Below, one piece after another: positions 18,724 through 27,819 of a stretch of 64,000 nt of DNA. The stretch is from contig NZ_CP025030.1 of assembly GCF_002812705.1 (NCBI RefSeq), positions 4,030,001 to 4,094,000 on the forward strand. The letters are read 5' to 3'. The notes under the pieces were generated by a model that worked only from the letters and a program-made list of their open reading frames with translations, was not told where the DNA came from and did no database searches. This stretch comes from Achromobacter spanius. GTDB lineage: Bacteria > Pseudomonadota > Gammaproteobacteria > Burkholderiales > Burkholderiaceae_B. The stretch's first letter is position 1; each line of letters begins with the position of its first letter. The translations under genes and the position numbers were made by a program.

Positions 18724-19637
18724 GAGGCGGCTCGCACGCGGGGGTCCAGCCAACCGTTGATCAGGTCGGCGACGAGAGTCAGGACGATGTAGATCAGCGC
18801 AAAGATCAGGATCAGCGCCTGCATCGTGGGAAAGTCGCCGCGCAGGATCGACGTCCAGGCGAGCAGGCCCGCGCCGTTGATGGCGAAGACGGTTTCAATG
18901 ACGACGGACCCCGCCAGCAAGGTGCCCATCTGCGCCGCCGCCAGCGACACCAGCGGGCGCAACGCATTGCGCAGCGCATACTTCAGCACCACGCTGGGGC
19001 CGCCCAGGCCCATGGCGCGGGCGGTGCGGATGTAGTCGGTGGCCAGCACGGTTTCCATTTCGGATTTCATCAGGCGCAGCATGGCGGGCATGGCGAAGAG
19101 CCCCAGCGCCACCACCGGCATCACGTAGTGCTTCCAGGTGTCAAAGCCCGAGGCGGGCAGCCATTGGTTGCGCACGCTGAACACGATGATCAACAGGAAC
19201 GCCAGGCAGAACGGCGGCATGGCTTGCGCGCAGGCCGACAGCAACATGGTGGCGCGGTCCGCCAGCGAGCCCTTGCGCATGCCGGCCAGCACGCCCAGCG
19301 GAATGGCAAGCAGCAGCGCAAACGCCATGGCGGCCAGGCCCAGTTTGGCGGTGGCGGGAAAGTGCTGGCTCAGCAGTTCGGCCACGGGGCGGCTGAAGTA
19401 CAGGCTGTCGCCGAAGTCACCGCGCACCACGCCCGTCAGCCAACGGCCGTATTGCAGCAGGATGGGGTCGTCAAAACCGTGTTGTACCGACAGCCGGGCG
19501 GCATCCGCCGCGCTGCCTTCGCCGGCCAGACGGGCGGCCGGGTTGCCGGACGCAAACACCAGCGAAAAGCTGATCAGCGACACGAACACCACCAGCAGGG
19601 CGGCGACCAGCACACGGCGAAACAGGAATGCAATCAT
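18720..19637 (-). CDS. Peptide-type ABC transporter permease (DppB-like)
   Basis: 305 residues with the DppB layout: an N-terminal membrane helix, a periplasmic part with YGRWLTGVVRGDFGDSLYFS, then five further spans and an EAA loop (RTARAMGLGGPSVVLKYALR). It starts 145 nt after the binding-protein gene; that gap holds a strong hairpin, which may set the permease genes at a lower level than the binding protein. Confidence 0.92.
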   Translation of the reverse strand: MIAFLFRRVLVAALLVVFVSLISFSLVFASGNPAARLAGEGSAADAARLSVQHGFDDPILLQYGRWLTGVVRGDFGDSLYFSRPVAELLSQHFPATAKLGLAAMAFALLLAIPLGVLAGMRKGSLADRATMLLSACAQAMPPFCLAFLLIIVFSVRNQWLPASGFDTWKHYVMPVVALGLFAMPAMLRLMKSEMETVLATDYIRTARAMGLGGPSVVLKYALRNALRPLVSLAAAQMGTLLAGSVVIETVFAINGAGLLAWTSILRGDFPTMQALILIFALIYIVLTLVADLINGWLDPRVRAAS

Positions 19638-19699
19638 GGGTCAACCTTTATGGTCTTGCGTCGGCGCGCATCGACGTGCATCGGCGCGCGCCGTTCCGC

Positions 19700-19730
19700 C
19701 CGGGCGCGACTTCAGCTTTCACGCGCCCGG
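19700..19730 (-). other. Intercistronic hairpin between binding-protein and permease genes
   Basis: CCGGGCGCG (19700-19708) pairs perfectly with CGCGCCCGG (19722-19730), loop 13 nt. It lies in the 145-nt gap after the binding-protein gene. There is no T-run, so a 3'-end stabiliser or partial terminator that keeps the binding protein more abundant than the permeases is the likely role. Confidence 0.5.
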
Positions 19731-19782
19731 ACCGGAATGGCACAACGGTTGGAACAAGGCCTGGGCGCGATGGCCCCAAGCG

Positions 19783-21288
19783 TTATTTCCAGGTGGCCTT
19801 GTAGAAGCGCGGGAACTCGTCGCCGTCCACCGAGAAGTTCAGGTCTTTGGCCTGCACGGCGTTCAGCGAGTGGTTCCACAACGGCACCCAGTACGCCTGG
19901 TCGGCCACGATCTTCAGCGCGGCCGCGTAGTTCTTGGCGCGCAGGTCGCGGTCAACGGACGTGTCGGCCGCTTCCAGAAGCTTGATGACTTCCGGGTTGC
20001 GCGCCTGGTCGTCCGGGCCGCCCCGGAAGAAGTTGCTGGTGGACAGCGCCGCGTCGGCAATGCCGTAGGAGCCCCAGTTGGACGCCAGCATGGCGGTCTT
20101 GCCGTCGCGCCAGTTGGTCATGGCGGTGCCGTATTGCTGTTCAACCAGGTTCACCTTGATGCCGGCCTGCGCCATCTGGGCGGCGGCGGCGTCCAGGATG
20201 CTGCGCGGCGGCGCCGAGATCACCAGGTCCAACGTGATGCCGTTGGGGTAGCCGGCTTGCGCCAGCAGTTGCTTGGCGCGGGCGGGGTCGAACTTGTAGG
20301 ACTGCACGTCGGTCGTGCAACCGAACTGCGCGGGGTTGCACGCGGCGTTGATCACCTTGGACGCACCGCCGACGAGTGCTTTGCGGATGGCTTCGCGGTC
20401 AATCGCGTGGTTGATGGCCTGGCGCACTTCCTGCTTGGCCAGCGGCGACTTGCCGTCGTCAAAGCGCGGGTTCAGCGAGATATAGCTGATGCGCATGATG
20501 CTGCTGCTTTTCACGGTGACCGACGGCGTTTTCTCCATGCGCTTGGCCACGTCGGGCGGCACGCGCCAGATCCAGTCCAGGCCGCCGGACAGCAGCTCGG
20601 CGTATTGCGTATTGGCGTCCGGCAGCACGCGCACCACCAGCTTTTGCACGGCGGGTTTCGGGCCGAAATAATCGTCAAAGCGCTCGTACACATAGCGGCT
20701 GCCGGGCTGGCTGTCGGTCAGGCGATACGGGCCCGTGCCGATGGGCTTGGCGCCCATGTCCGACTGATTGGCCTCGTAGTACTTGCGCGGATAGATCGGC
20801 AGGTTTTCCGACAGCATTTCCAGCGCCAGCGGGTAGGGCGTCTTCATCTTGATGCGCACGGTGTCGTCACCGACTTTCTCCGCCTTGGCAATCCAGGCCA
20901 CCTGGTTCTGGAAGCGCGCCTTGAAAGCGTCCGACGACACCAGGTTCAGCGTGTAGAGCACGTCGTCGATGGTCAAGAGCGAACCATCGTGGAACTTCAC
21001 GTCGCGGCGAATGGGCAGTTCGATGGTGGTGTCGTCCACGAACTTGTAGCCCGTGGCGATGGCCGGGCCGAATTCGCCCGTGTCCTGGTTCTTTTGCAGC
21101 AGACCCGAGAAGACCATGCGCGCCAGCGCCAGGCCGGGACGGTCCGATTCCTTGTAGGCGTCCAGCGTGGCGGGCGCCGCGTCAAACGCGATGTTGAGGG
21201 AATTGTCGGCCTTGTTGGCCTGGGCGGCATGAGCGCCCAGCGCCAGTAGCGCCGCGCTCACGAACTTCACGGTACGGGTTAGCTGCAT
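19783..21288 (-). CDS. Peptide-type ABC transporter substrate-binding protein (SBP family 5)
   Basis: 501 residues from ATG 21288, which has AAGGTGA upstream. A signal peptide ends after AHAAQA (about residue 24). The mature protein has the family-5 layout, with FHDGSLLTIDDVLYTL, the PIGTGPYRL-type motif and VRQAINHAIDREAIRK. This family delivers di- and oligopeptides, nickel, opines and other solutes to DppBCDF-type permeases. First structural gene after the GntR gene; the 212-nt gap suggests its own promoter. Confidence 0.92.
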   Translation of the reverse strand: MQLTRTVKFVSAALLALGAHAAQANKADNSLNIAFDAAPATLDAYKESDRPGLALARMVFSGLLQKNQDTGEFGPAIATGYKFVDDTTIELPIRRDVKFHDGSLLTIDDVLYTLNLVSSDAFKARFQNQVAWIAKAEKVGDDTVRIKMKTPYPLALEMLSENLPIYPRKYYEANQSDMGAKPIGTGPYRLTDSQPGSRYVYERFDDYFGPKPAVQKLVVRVLPDANTQYAELLSGGLDWIWRVPPDVAKRMEKTPSVTVKSSSIMRISYISLNPRFDDGKSPLAKQEVRQAINHAIDREAIRKALVGGASKVINAACNPAQFGCTTDVQSYKFDPARAKQLLAQAGYPNGITLDLVISAPPRSILDAAAAQMAQAGIKVNLVEQQYGTAMTNWRDGKTAMLASNWGSYGIADAALSTSNFFRGGPDDQARNPEVIKLLEAADTSVDRDLRAKNYAAALKIVADQAYWVPLWNHSLNAVQAKDLNFSVDGDEFPRFYKATWK

Positions 21289-21327
21289 GTTTTCACCTTG
21301 ATATGTTTTATGTGTGTGGCCTACGGG

Positions 21328-21359
21328 GTGCTGCGGTGCTGCGATCTTGCTGTGCTGCG
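21328..21359. repeat. Three GTGCTGCG motifs ahead of the binding-protein gene
   Basis: GTGCTGCG occurs at 21328-21335, 21336-21343 and 21352-21359 in the leader between the GntR gene and the binding-protein gene. The spacing is in steps of 8. It could be a regulator site or chance low complexity. The rest of the gap shows no gene. Confidence 0.3.
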
Positions 21360-21500
21360 ACGGTTGCGCTTTCTTGCGTTTCGACAGGCAAGCCGCTCCC
21401 CTTGCCGCGGGCGGCGCAAATTGCGCCGGCGGTGCATGCACGGTCGGTCAGGGAAGGGGCCTGATGCGTCTCAGGCCTGGCGGATTAGCAGTTCATCAAA

Positions 21501-22235
21501 TCATCGGATCCCAACGTTGCCGAAGTCTTCCCGCAGACGCGCCAGGATGCCGACCAGATGGTCGTGCATGGCGTGGCGCGCGCGGATGGGATCGCGGTCG
21601 ACAATGGCCGCGAGGATGCGTTCGTGTTCTTTCTGCGCTTCGATCCACACCTTGGTGGTTACGAAGTGTTCCTCCAGGCGGTGGAACACCGGGCTCAAGG
21701 TGCTCAGGTGCCAGATGTGCGAAATGGCGGCGGCCAGCGCGGCGTTGCCGCAAGCGGCGCCGATGGCGCTGTGGAAGGCGCGGTCGTGCACGCTGGGGGA
21801 TTCGGTCAGCGACATGCCGTCGTGCGCGGCGCGGATGGCGGCAATTTGCGCGGGCGAGGCCTTTTGCGCGGCCAGGGCGGCGCATTCCGGCTCGATCAGC
21901 AAGCGCGTTTCCAAGAGGTCGAAGGGGCCGATATCGGTGGCTTCGACGCTGTCGGCGGCGGCGGTGGCCGGCGCCGCGTCTTGGTACTGGCCGTCTTCAC
22001 GCGGCTGGCACACAAACACGCCCGTGCCCACGCGCACATCCACATAGCCCTCGATTTCCAGGGCGATCAGGGCTTCCCGCACCGACGCCCGGCTCACTTG
22101 CAATTGCTCGGCCAGCTCGCGCTCGGCGGGCAGGCGGCCCCCCGCGGGAAAGTCACCGGCCTTGATGCGCGCGGCGATCTGGTCGGCAATCATGCGGTAA
22201 AGGCGGGTTGAGGCTACGGCCTGTAGGGAAGTCAT
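21501..22235 (-). CDS. GntR/FadR-family transcriptional regulator with FCD domain
   Basis: 244 residues. The N-terminal winged helix-turn-helix (about 8-75) shows GGRLPAERELAEQLQVSRAS followed by VREALIALEIEGYV. The C-terminal all-helical FCD ligand-binding domain (about 95-235) has His/Asp residues, in HDRAFHSAIG and in later EHERI and HDHLVG segments, that commonly bind a metal and an organic acid. It lies at the head of the same-strand catabolic genes and probably represses them until the substrate or an intermediate appears. A palindrome about 105 nt upstream of its start is a likely operator. Confidence 0.93.
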   Translation of the reverse strand: MTSLQAVASTRLYRMIADQIAARIKAGDFPAGGRLPAERELAEQLQVSRASVREALIALEIEGYVDVRVGTGVFVCQPREDGQYQDAAPATAAADSVEATDIGPFDLLETRLLIEPECAALAAQKASPAQIAAIRAAHDGMSLTESPSVHDRAFHSAIGAACGNAALAAAISHIWHLSTLSPVFHRLEEHFVTTKVWIEAQKEHERILAAIVDRDPIRARHAMHDHLVGILARLREDFGNVGIR

Positions 22236-22339
22236 CGTGGGGCGGCTTGGAGTGTTCGGGACGGTGAGCGTAATAGGTTTGGGGCGGTGGTGTCTTGCGT
22301 GAGCGGTGCGGGGATGCGATGTTGTAGAGGTGCCTGATG

Positions 22340-22362
22340 GTCCAGTGGTCAGGCCACTGGAC
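22340..22362. promoter_or_regulatory. Palindromic operator candidate upstream of the GntR gene
   Basis: GTCCAGTGG (22340-22348) is matched exactly in inverted form by CCACTGGAC (22354-22362) around TCAGG. The centre TGGTCAGGCCA is one base from the TGGTnnnACCA form bound by many FadR-type regulators. Its position between the GntR gene and the Crp/Fnr genes suits auto-regulation. Confidence 0.6.
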
Positions 22363-22370
22363 GAAATGTA

Positions 22371-22413
22371 CCGGAGCGGACCCGGCTTGGGAACCGGGGG
22401 GCTCCGGTTTTTT
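22371..22413 (+). terminator. Intrinsic terminator on the plus strand
   Basis: CCGGAGC (22371-22377) pairs with GCTCCGG (22401-22407), with an inner CCCGG/CCGGG helix, and is followed directly by T6 (22408-22413). It is a strong Rho-independent terminator in the plus direction. No gene precedes it on that strand; it lies upstream of the Crp/Fnr gene, so it could end a small RNA or act as a leader attenuator. Confidence 0.75.
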
Positions 22414-22414
22414 G

Positions 22415-22434
22415 GTGGTTTCAGGGAAAACCAC
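22415..22434. promoter_or_regulatory. GTGGTTT/AAACCAC dyad after the terminator
   Basis: GTGGTTT (22415-22421) and AAACCAC (22428-22434) form a perfect 7-bp inverted repeat with a 6-nt spacer. It could be a regulator site for the downstream Crp/Fnr gene. From here to about 22490 I see no other element. Confidence 0.4.
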
Positions 22435-22491
22435 TAGCGGCGCGAGGGTGGTGCGAAAGCCGCCGGGCCGTGGTCAGGTCGTGGCCACGGC

Positions 22492-23343
22492 ATGGCCGAG
22501 CCCGTGGTTGACCAGGCGTTAGGCTGTGGCGAAGACCCGGGGCAGTTCCAGCGTGACGGCGCGGTCGCGGCCATCGTCTTGCAGATGGATGATGCCGTCT
22601 TCCTGCACGACGCCGTCCACGAGCCCCACCTTCCCACCCAGAATCAACTGCTGGCAGCGTTGTCGCCGGCAGAGATGGACCGTTTGTTCCCACAGCTTGA
22701 GCGCGTCGCCATGCCGCTGGGCAAGGCCTTATATGAACCCGGCGGCCGCATGCGGCACGTCTGCTTTCCGGTCGATTGCATTGTGTCGCTGCTCTGCGTC
22801 ATGGAAGACGGCGCATCGACAGAGATTGCGGTGGTCGGCAATGAAGGCATCGTCGGCATTTCGCTTTTCATGGGCGGAGAAACCACGCCCAGCCGCGCCA
22901 TCGTGCAAAGCGCGGGCTCGGCCTATCAACTGAAAGGCCAGGCCCTGAAAGACGAGTTCGACCGGGGCGGGGCCATGCAACACCTGCTGCTGCGCTACAC
23001 GCAGGCGCTCTTGACGCAAATGGCCCAGACCGCCGTCTGCAATCGGCATCACTCGCTGGACCAGCAATTATGCCGCTGGCTGCTGCTTAGCCTTGACCGC
23101 CTGCGTTCCAACGAGATCATCATGACGCAGGAACTGATCGCCAATATGTTGGGCGTGCGGCGTGAAGGCGTGACCGAGGCGGCGGGGCATTTGCAGGAAG
23201 CCGGCCTGATCCGATACCGCCGTGGGCATATCGACGTGATCGACCGCCCCGGCCTGGAGGCGCGCGTGTGCGAGTGCTACACCGTGGTCCGCGATGAATA
23301 TGACCGCCTGCTGAGTCAGCGCGTACCCGCCCGGCGCCCCTGA
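22492..23343 (+). CDS. Crp/Fnr-family transcriptional regulator (first of tandem pair)
   Basis: Up to 283 residues; the conserved part begins at about residue 48 (LPTQNQLLAAL), and ATG 22585 (252 residues) is an alternative start. The N-terminal cyclic-nucleotide-binding-type barrel shows YEPGGRMRHVCFPVDCIVSL and VVGNEGIVGI. The C-terminal Crp-type helix-turn-helix shows MTQELIANMLGVRREGVTEA. The Fnr Cys cluster is absent, so it is not an Fe-S oxygen sensor of that type. No signal ligand can be assigned. It is separated from the paralogous next gene by 20 nt, so the two are probably one transcript. Confidence 0.85.
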   Translation: MAEPVVDQALGCGEDPGQFQRDGAVAAIVLQMDDAVFLHDAVHEPHLPTQNQLLAALSPAEMDRLFPQLERVAMPLGKALYEPGGRMRHVCFPVDCIVSLLCVMEDGASTEIAVVGNEGIVGISLFMGGETTPSRAIVQSAGSAYQLKGQALKDEFDRGGAMQHLLLRYTQALLTQMAQTAVCNRHHSLDQQLCRWLLLSLDRLRSNEIIMTQELIANMLGVRREGVTEAAGHLQEAGLIRYRRGHIDVIDRPGLEARVCECYTVVRDEYDRLLSQRVPARRP

Positions 23344-23353
23344 CCCACGACCT

Positions 23354-23357
23354 GGAG
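23354..23357 (+). promoter_or_regulatory. Ribosome binding site that fixes a GTG start
   Basis: GGAG lies 6 nt ahead of GTG 23364, which sets the start of the second Crp/Fnr-like gene. Confidence 0.7.
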
Positions 23358-23363
23358 CCGTCC

Positions 23364-24083
23364 GTGCCGTATGCCCACCCCGCGCTTACCGGCGTATCCA
23401 ACCGCCTGCTTGACGCCTTGCCGGACGCCGAGCGCGCACGCTTGCTGGGCCGGTTCGACGCGGTCGACCTGGCATTCGGCCAATGCCTGTTGCAGCCTGG
23501 GGGGCGATTGGATGACGTCTACTTTCCCTTGGGTGGCTATGTGTCGCTGATGCTTCCGCTTGCGCTTCCGCGCGGAGGCGCGCTGGAAGTGGGGCTGATC
23601 GGCAACGAAGGGATGTGGGGCATCGACGCGGCGCTGGGCGCCCACACCTCGCCGTTGCGGGTGGTGGTGCAGGGCGGCGGCACGGCCTTGCGCATGGCGT
23701 CGCACCGGTTCAGGCAGGAAATGGACGCCAGCCTGGCGCTGCGCCAATTGCTCAACGGCTACATCGTGGTCAGCTTGCGGCAGTTGGCGCAGGCCGCGGC
23801 ATGCATACATTCCCATCTGGTCGAAGGCCGGCTCGCGCGCTGCTTGCTGATGACGCAAGACCGCGCCCATGCCGACAACTTTCACCTGACCCACGAAACC
23901 CTGGCCTACCTGCTGGGAGTAAGGCGCGTCGGCGTCACGGTGGCTGCTTCAGCCTTGCAGCAGCGCAAGCTGATCGCTTATCACCGAGGCCATATCGCGA
24001 TTCTGGACCGCGTGGGATTGAAAGTGGCGGCATGTGAGTGCTACGCGGCGGATCTGCGCAGCTATGCGAGTCACTTGCATTAA
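23364..24083 (+). CDS. Crp/Fnr-family transcriptional regulator (second of tandem pair)
   Basis: 239 residues from a GTG start. Its layout parallels the gene before it: LQPGGRLDDVYFPLGGYVSL, LIGNEGMWGID, and a C-terminal helix-turn-helix with LTHETLAYLLGVRRVGVTVA, followed by the same HRGHIAILDR and CECY ending. This shows the two are paralogues, probably from an old tandem duplication since most residues differ. The helix-turn-helix is intact. It ends 10 nt from the convergent esterase gene. Confidence 0.87.
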   Translation: MPYAHPALTGVSNRLLDALPDAERARLLGRFDAVDLAFGQCLLQPGGRLDDVYFPLGGYVSLMLPLALPRGGALEVGLIGNEGMWGIDAALGAHTSPLRVVVQGGGTALRMASHRFRQEMDASLALRQLLNGYIVVSLRQLAQAAACIHSHLVEGRLARCLLMTQDRAHADNFHLTHETLAYLLGVRRVGVTVAASALQQRKLIAYHRGHIAILDRVGLKVAACECYAADLRSYASHLH

Positions 24084-24093
24084 GGGGGCTTTC

Positions 24094-25059
24094 CTAAGCG
24101 GCCAAGTTACGCTTCAAGGCGTGGATCAAGTCCGCGCGTGCCTCTTGCGCTTGGGGCAACAGGCGCGTCATGCCGATGAAGCTGTGCGGCACGCCGGAGT
24201 AGACGACCAGCATGGGCGCGGCGCCTGTGGCGAAGAGTTTGTTGGCCAGGTCCAGCGTGTCGTCCAGCAGCGGGTCCAGCGCGGCGGCTTGCAGGATCAG
24301 GGGCGGCAGGCCGTTCATGTCGGCATGCAGCGGGGCGACGCCGGGGGCCGTCAACTGCGCGGCATCCGCAACGTACTGCCGCCAGTACCAATCGAGCTTT
24401 TCCGTGGACAGGCCAAAGCGTCCGTCGCCATAGGCGTCGTGCGAGGGCGTGTCGTCGCGGGCGGAGAGCATGCCGTAGATGACGACGCCGGTCTTGATGA
24501 AGGCGTCGCCCTCGTCGCGCAGTCGTTGCAGCGCGGCCAGGGTGAGATTGCCGCCGGCGGATTCGCCGCCCACCGACAGGCGCGATGCATCCAAGCCCAG
24601 CGAAGGCGCCTGGTCGCGCAGCCAGCGCAGCGCTCCCAGCACCTGTTCCAGCGCAACGGGGTAGCGGGCTTCGGGCGACAAGGCGTAGGACAGGCCCGCC
24701 GTGACGATGCCGGCATCGGCCGCGATCTCGCGCTTCCAGCGGTCCAGCGAGTCCAGGTCGCCATGCGCGAAGCCGCCGCCGTGCAGGTGCAGGTACAGGG
24801 GCAGCGGCGCGTCACCCGCGCCTTCCGGGTAGTACAGGCGCAGCGTGGCGGGTACGGGCAGATGGTCCAGCCGGTGTTCCACCACGCGGCCGACGGGTGG
24901 CGCGGGCTGGCTCAACCACTGTTGGTAGGCGCGGCTTTTTCCGCGGAATTCGGCGATGGGTGTGGTCAGCACGTTGGCTGTGCCCACGCCGTGCTGCTGG
25001 GCCAGTGCTTGCGCGGCCAGCACGTCGGGCGCCAGGGTAGGGGTGTATGAGGAGCTCAT
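24094..25059 (-). CDS. Alpha/beta hydrolase, HSL-type esterase
   Basis: 321 residues. The oxyanion motif HGGGFAHGD, nucleophile elbow GGESAGG (Ser), an Asp in AALDPLLDD and His in SGVPHSFIG give the catalytic set of the hormone-sensitive-lipase-like family. No signal peptide is visible. ATG 25059 overlaps the ATP-binding gene stop (ATGA), so it is the last gene of the hyu-ABC operon. It may hydrolyse an ester or activated amide form of the imported compound; this is inferred from position. Confidence 0.9.
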   Translation of the reverse strand: MSSSYTPTLAPDVLAAQALAQQHGVGTANVLTTPIAEFRGKSRAYQQWLSQPAPPVGRVVEHRLDHLPVPATLRLYYPEGAGDAPLPLYLHLHGGGFAHGDLDSLDRWKREIAADAGIVTAGLSYALSPEARYPVALEQVLGALRWLRDQAPSLGLDASRLSVGGESAGGNLTLAALQRLRDEGDAFIKTGVVIYGMLSARDDTPSHDAYGDGRFGLSTEKLDWYWRQYVADAAQLTAPGVAPLHADMNGLPPLILQAAALDPLLDDTLDLANKLFATGAAPMLVVYSGVPHSFIGMTRLLPQAQEARADLIHALKRNLAA

Positions 25060-26849
25060 GGAATTGCCAATCTGGGGTAGGGGCGGTGAGGCTTGCCCGT
25101 GAAGGATACCAGTGGCGGCGCGGCGGGCACGGCGGCCAGCAGCGTTTTCGTGTAGGGATGCGCAGGTCGGCTCCAGATGGCTTCGGGTGTGCCTTGTTCC
25201 ACGATGCGGCCCTGGTTCATGACCATGACCCGGTCGCACAAGTAACGCACCACGGCCAGATCGTGCGAGATGAACAGGTAAGACAGCCCCAGTTCATGCT
25301 TCAAGTCGACCAATAGATTCAGGATCTGGGCCTGCACTGATACGTCGAGCGCTGACACCGGTTCGTCCAGCACCACCAGCGACGGGCGGGTGATCAGCGC
25401 CCGTGCAATGCCGATGCGTTGACGCTGTCCGCCTGAAAATTCGTTGGGATAGCGCCGAGCCGCGTCGGCGGGCAGGCCTACGTTGTCCAGAATGTCGGCC
25501 ACGCGCCGGTCGCGTTCCACGCGGTTGCGCACCCCGTGAACGTTAAGGACGGCGGCCAGGATGTCGTGCACCGTATGGCGCGGGTTCAACGACGCGTAGG
25601 GGTCCTGGAACACCATCTGTATGTGCCGACGCCATGGCTTGAGCGCGCGTTCAGACAAGGCCAACAGATCCGCTCCGCGCAGCAGGGCCTGGCCGGCATG
25701 GGCGGGCGTCAAACGTAGCAGCGTGCGCGACAGGCTTGACTTTCCGCTGCCCGATTCACCGACCAGACCCAGCGTCTCACCGTGGGCGATGTCGAAGGAC
25801 ACCCCGTCCACCGCCAGTACGGCGGCGCCGCGGCGGCCTGCGTAGCGCGTGGAAAGGCCGCGCACGCTGAGCAATGGCTTTGCATGGGCGTGGGTTGCGG
25901 GGCTATCCAGGTGTGCCGTATCGCGCCCTGAGCCGGCAGCGCTGTCCGATGTGCGCAGGGTGAAGCGGGGTTCGCCAGTGGATTCTGTGCGGCTGACAAC
26001 GATCTCCGGCAGGCGCGCCTGCCGGTAGTGCAGGCCGTCGCGCGCATGTAGTGACGCGCCCAGCAGCCCCCGTGTATAGGGATGAGATGGGGCGGCGAAC
26101 AGTTGGGTGGCCGACGCTTCCTCCAGCTTCCTGCCGCCATGCATGACGACGACGCGGTCGGCCCATTGCCGCACTACGCCAAGATCATGAGTAATCAGCA
26201 GCATGCTCATGCCCAGGTCGTGTCGCAACTCGTCCAGCAGTTGCAGGATCTGCGCCTGGATGGTGACGTCCAGCGCGGTGGTGGGTTCGTCCGCGATCAA
26301 CAGCCTCGGCCGGCAAGCGATGGCCATGGCGATCATCACGCGCTGGCGCTGGCCGCCCGACAATTGCATCGGGTAATCGTCAATACGCCGCTCGGGGTCG
26401 GGAATACGGACGCGCGCCAGCAGTTCCAATGTGCGCTGGCGCACGGCGGCGCGGTCGATGTCCTCGTGGCAGCGGATGGCCTCGGCAATCTGTCGGCCGA
26501 TGGTCAGCACCGGGTTCAGCGATGTCATCGGCTCCTGAAAGATCATGGCGATGTCGCGGCCGCGCACCTGGCGCAACTGCCGGTCGGGCAGGCGAGCCAG
26601 GTCGACGCCATTGAACAGGATGTGGCCCTGCGTCCGGCTGCCGGAAGCCAGCAGGCGCAACACCGCCAGGGCGGTGGTCGACTTGCCGCAGCCGGATTCA
26701 CCCACCAGCGCCAAGGTCTCGCCGGGCGCGACGTCAAAGCTCAGCCCGTCGACGGCGCGGCGTGCGCCGTCATCGGCGCGAAACGAGACGGTCAGGTCGC
26801 GCACGCTCAGCAGGGCGTGGGCGCCTGGGGAAAGGGATGCGGCGGTCAT
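25056..26849 (-). CDS. Dual ABC transporter ATP-binding protein (GsiA-like fusion)
   Basis: 597 residues holding two complete ATPase domains, equal to a DppD-DppF fusion. The first (about 12-265) has Walker [13 protein letters not shown] and [14 protein letters not shown]; the second (about 325-590) has [12 protein letters not shown] and [16 protein letters not shown] linker with few conserved residues joins them. It powers the adjacent DppB/DppC-like permeases. The start overlaps the preceding permease stop. Confidence 0.94.
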   Translation of the reverse strand: MTAASLSPGAHALLSVRDLTVSFRADDGARRAVDGLSFDVAPGETLALVGESGCGKSTTALAVLRLLASGSRTQGHILFNGVDLARLPDRQLRQVRGRDIAMIFQEPMTSLNPVLTIGRQIAEAIRCHEDIDRAAVRQRTLELLARVRIPDPERRIDDYPMQLSGGQRQRVMIAMAIACRPRLLIADEPTTALDVTIQAQILQLLDELRHDLGMSMLLITHDLGVVRQWADRVVVMHGGRKLEEASATQLFAAPSHPYTRGLLGASLHARDGLHYRQARLPEIVVSRTESTGEPRFTLRTSDSAAGSGRDTAHLDSPATHAHAKPLLSVRGLSTRYAGRRGAAVLAVDGVSFDIAHGETLGLVGESGSGKSSLSRTLLRLTPAHAGQALLRGADLLALSERALKPWRRHIQMVFQDPYASLNPRHTVHDILAAVLNVHGVRNRVERDRRVADILDNVGLPADAARRYPNEFSGGQRQRIGIARALITRPSLVVLDEPVSALDVSVQAQILNLLVDLKHELGLSYLFISHDLAVVRYLCDRVMVMNQGRIVEQGTPEAIWSRPAHPYTKTLLAAVPAAPPLVSFTGKPHRPYPRLAIP

Positions 26850-27748
26850 GCGGACAGCCTTGGGTTGAAGGCATCGTTCAGGGCGTCACCCAACAGGTTC
26901 AGGGACAGCACGGTCAGCACGATGGACAAGCCGGGCAGGGCCGCCAGATACCAGGCGGTGCGCAGCATCTCGCGCGCGTCGCCGATCATGCTGCCCCACG
27001 AGACCGCGTTGGGGTCACCCATGTTCATAAAGGACAAGGCCGATTCCATGAGGATGGCGTTGGCCACCAGCACCGAGGTCGTCACGATGACGGGCGGCAG
27101 CGCGTTGGGCAGGATTTCCAGCAGGGCGATGCGCGCGTGCCCAAAGCCGTTGCTGCGCGCGGCCAGTACGAATTCGGATTCGCGCAAGGTCCGGAATTCC
27201 GCGCGGACCAGGCGTGCGACGACCGGCCACGAGGCCGCGCCGATGGATAGTGCGATCACACTGACCGACGGCCGCCCGATCGCCACGATCACCACCACCA
27301 GCAGGAACGACGGGATGGTTTGCAACAGTTCGGTGACGCGCATCAGCACCACGTCGACCCAGCCACCGAAGTAGCCGGCCGACGCGCCCACGGCAATGCC
27401 GATGGCCAGGCTAAGCAGCGCCGCCGTGACGCCCACCGTCAACGACACCCGCGCGCCGTGCGCCAAGCCGGCGGCAATGTCGCGCCCCATTGTGTCAGTG
27501 CCCAGCCAGAAGTTCGGGTCTTGGCCGGGCCATTGGATGGGCGGGCCAACCATGTCCAACGGGTCGTGCGGGAACACCCAGGGAGCCGTGACGGCGGCAA
27601 GCAGGATCAACAGCAACAGCGCACCGCCCACCACCGCGCCAGGGTTGGCCAGCAGCCTGCGGAGTGTGCGCGCGCGGCGGTATGTACTGACGGCTAAGAC
27701 AGCGGGCGCGGCCTGCGGCAAAGACGGAGACAGGAAATCAGTGGACAT
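26846..27748 (-). CDS. Peptide-type ABC transporter permease (DppC-like)
   Basis: 300 residues from ATG 27748 (MSTDFLSPSL). LGTDTMGRDIAAGLAHGARV and the EAA loop region identify a DppC-type permease with about six spans. A TTG at 27823 overlapping the previous stop is an alternative start that would add 25 hydrophobic residues; no ribosome site favours it. The short gap to the upstream permease (71 nt) is the only one of note in this operon. Confidence 0.9.
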   Translation of the reverse strand: MSTDFLSPSLPQAAPAVLAVSTYRRARTLRRLLANPGAVVGGALLLLILLAAVTAPWVFPHDPLDMVGPPIQWPGQDPNFWLGTDTMGRDIAAGLAHGARVSLTVGVTAALLSLAIGIAVGASAGYFGGWVDVVLMRVTELLQTIPSFLLVVVIVAIGRPSVSVIALSIGAASWPVVARLVRAEFRTLRESEFVLAARSNGFGHARIALLEILPNALPPVIVTTSVLVANAILMESALSFMNMGDPNAVSWGSMIGDAREMLRTAWYLAALPGLSIVLTVLSLNLLGDALNDAFNPRLSA

Positions 27749-27819
27749 GGAAGGCAATGGGAAGGCGGATAGCGGAGAAGCAAAAAAGACAACAAACAGG
27801 CGGCAAGCACGGGATCCGC

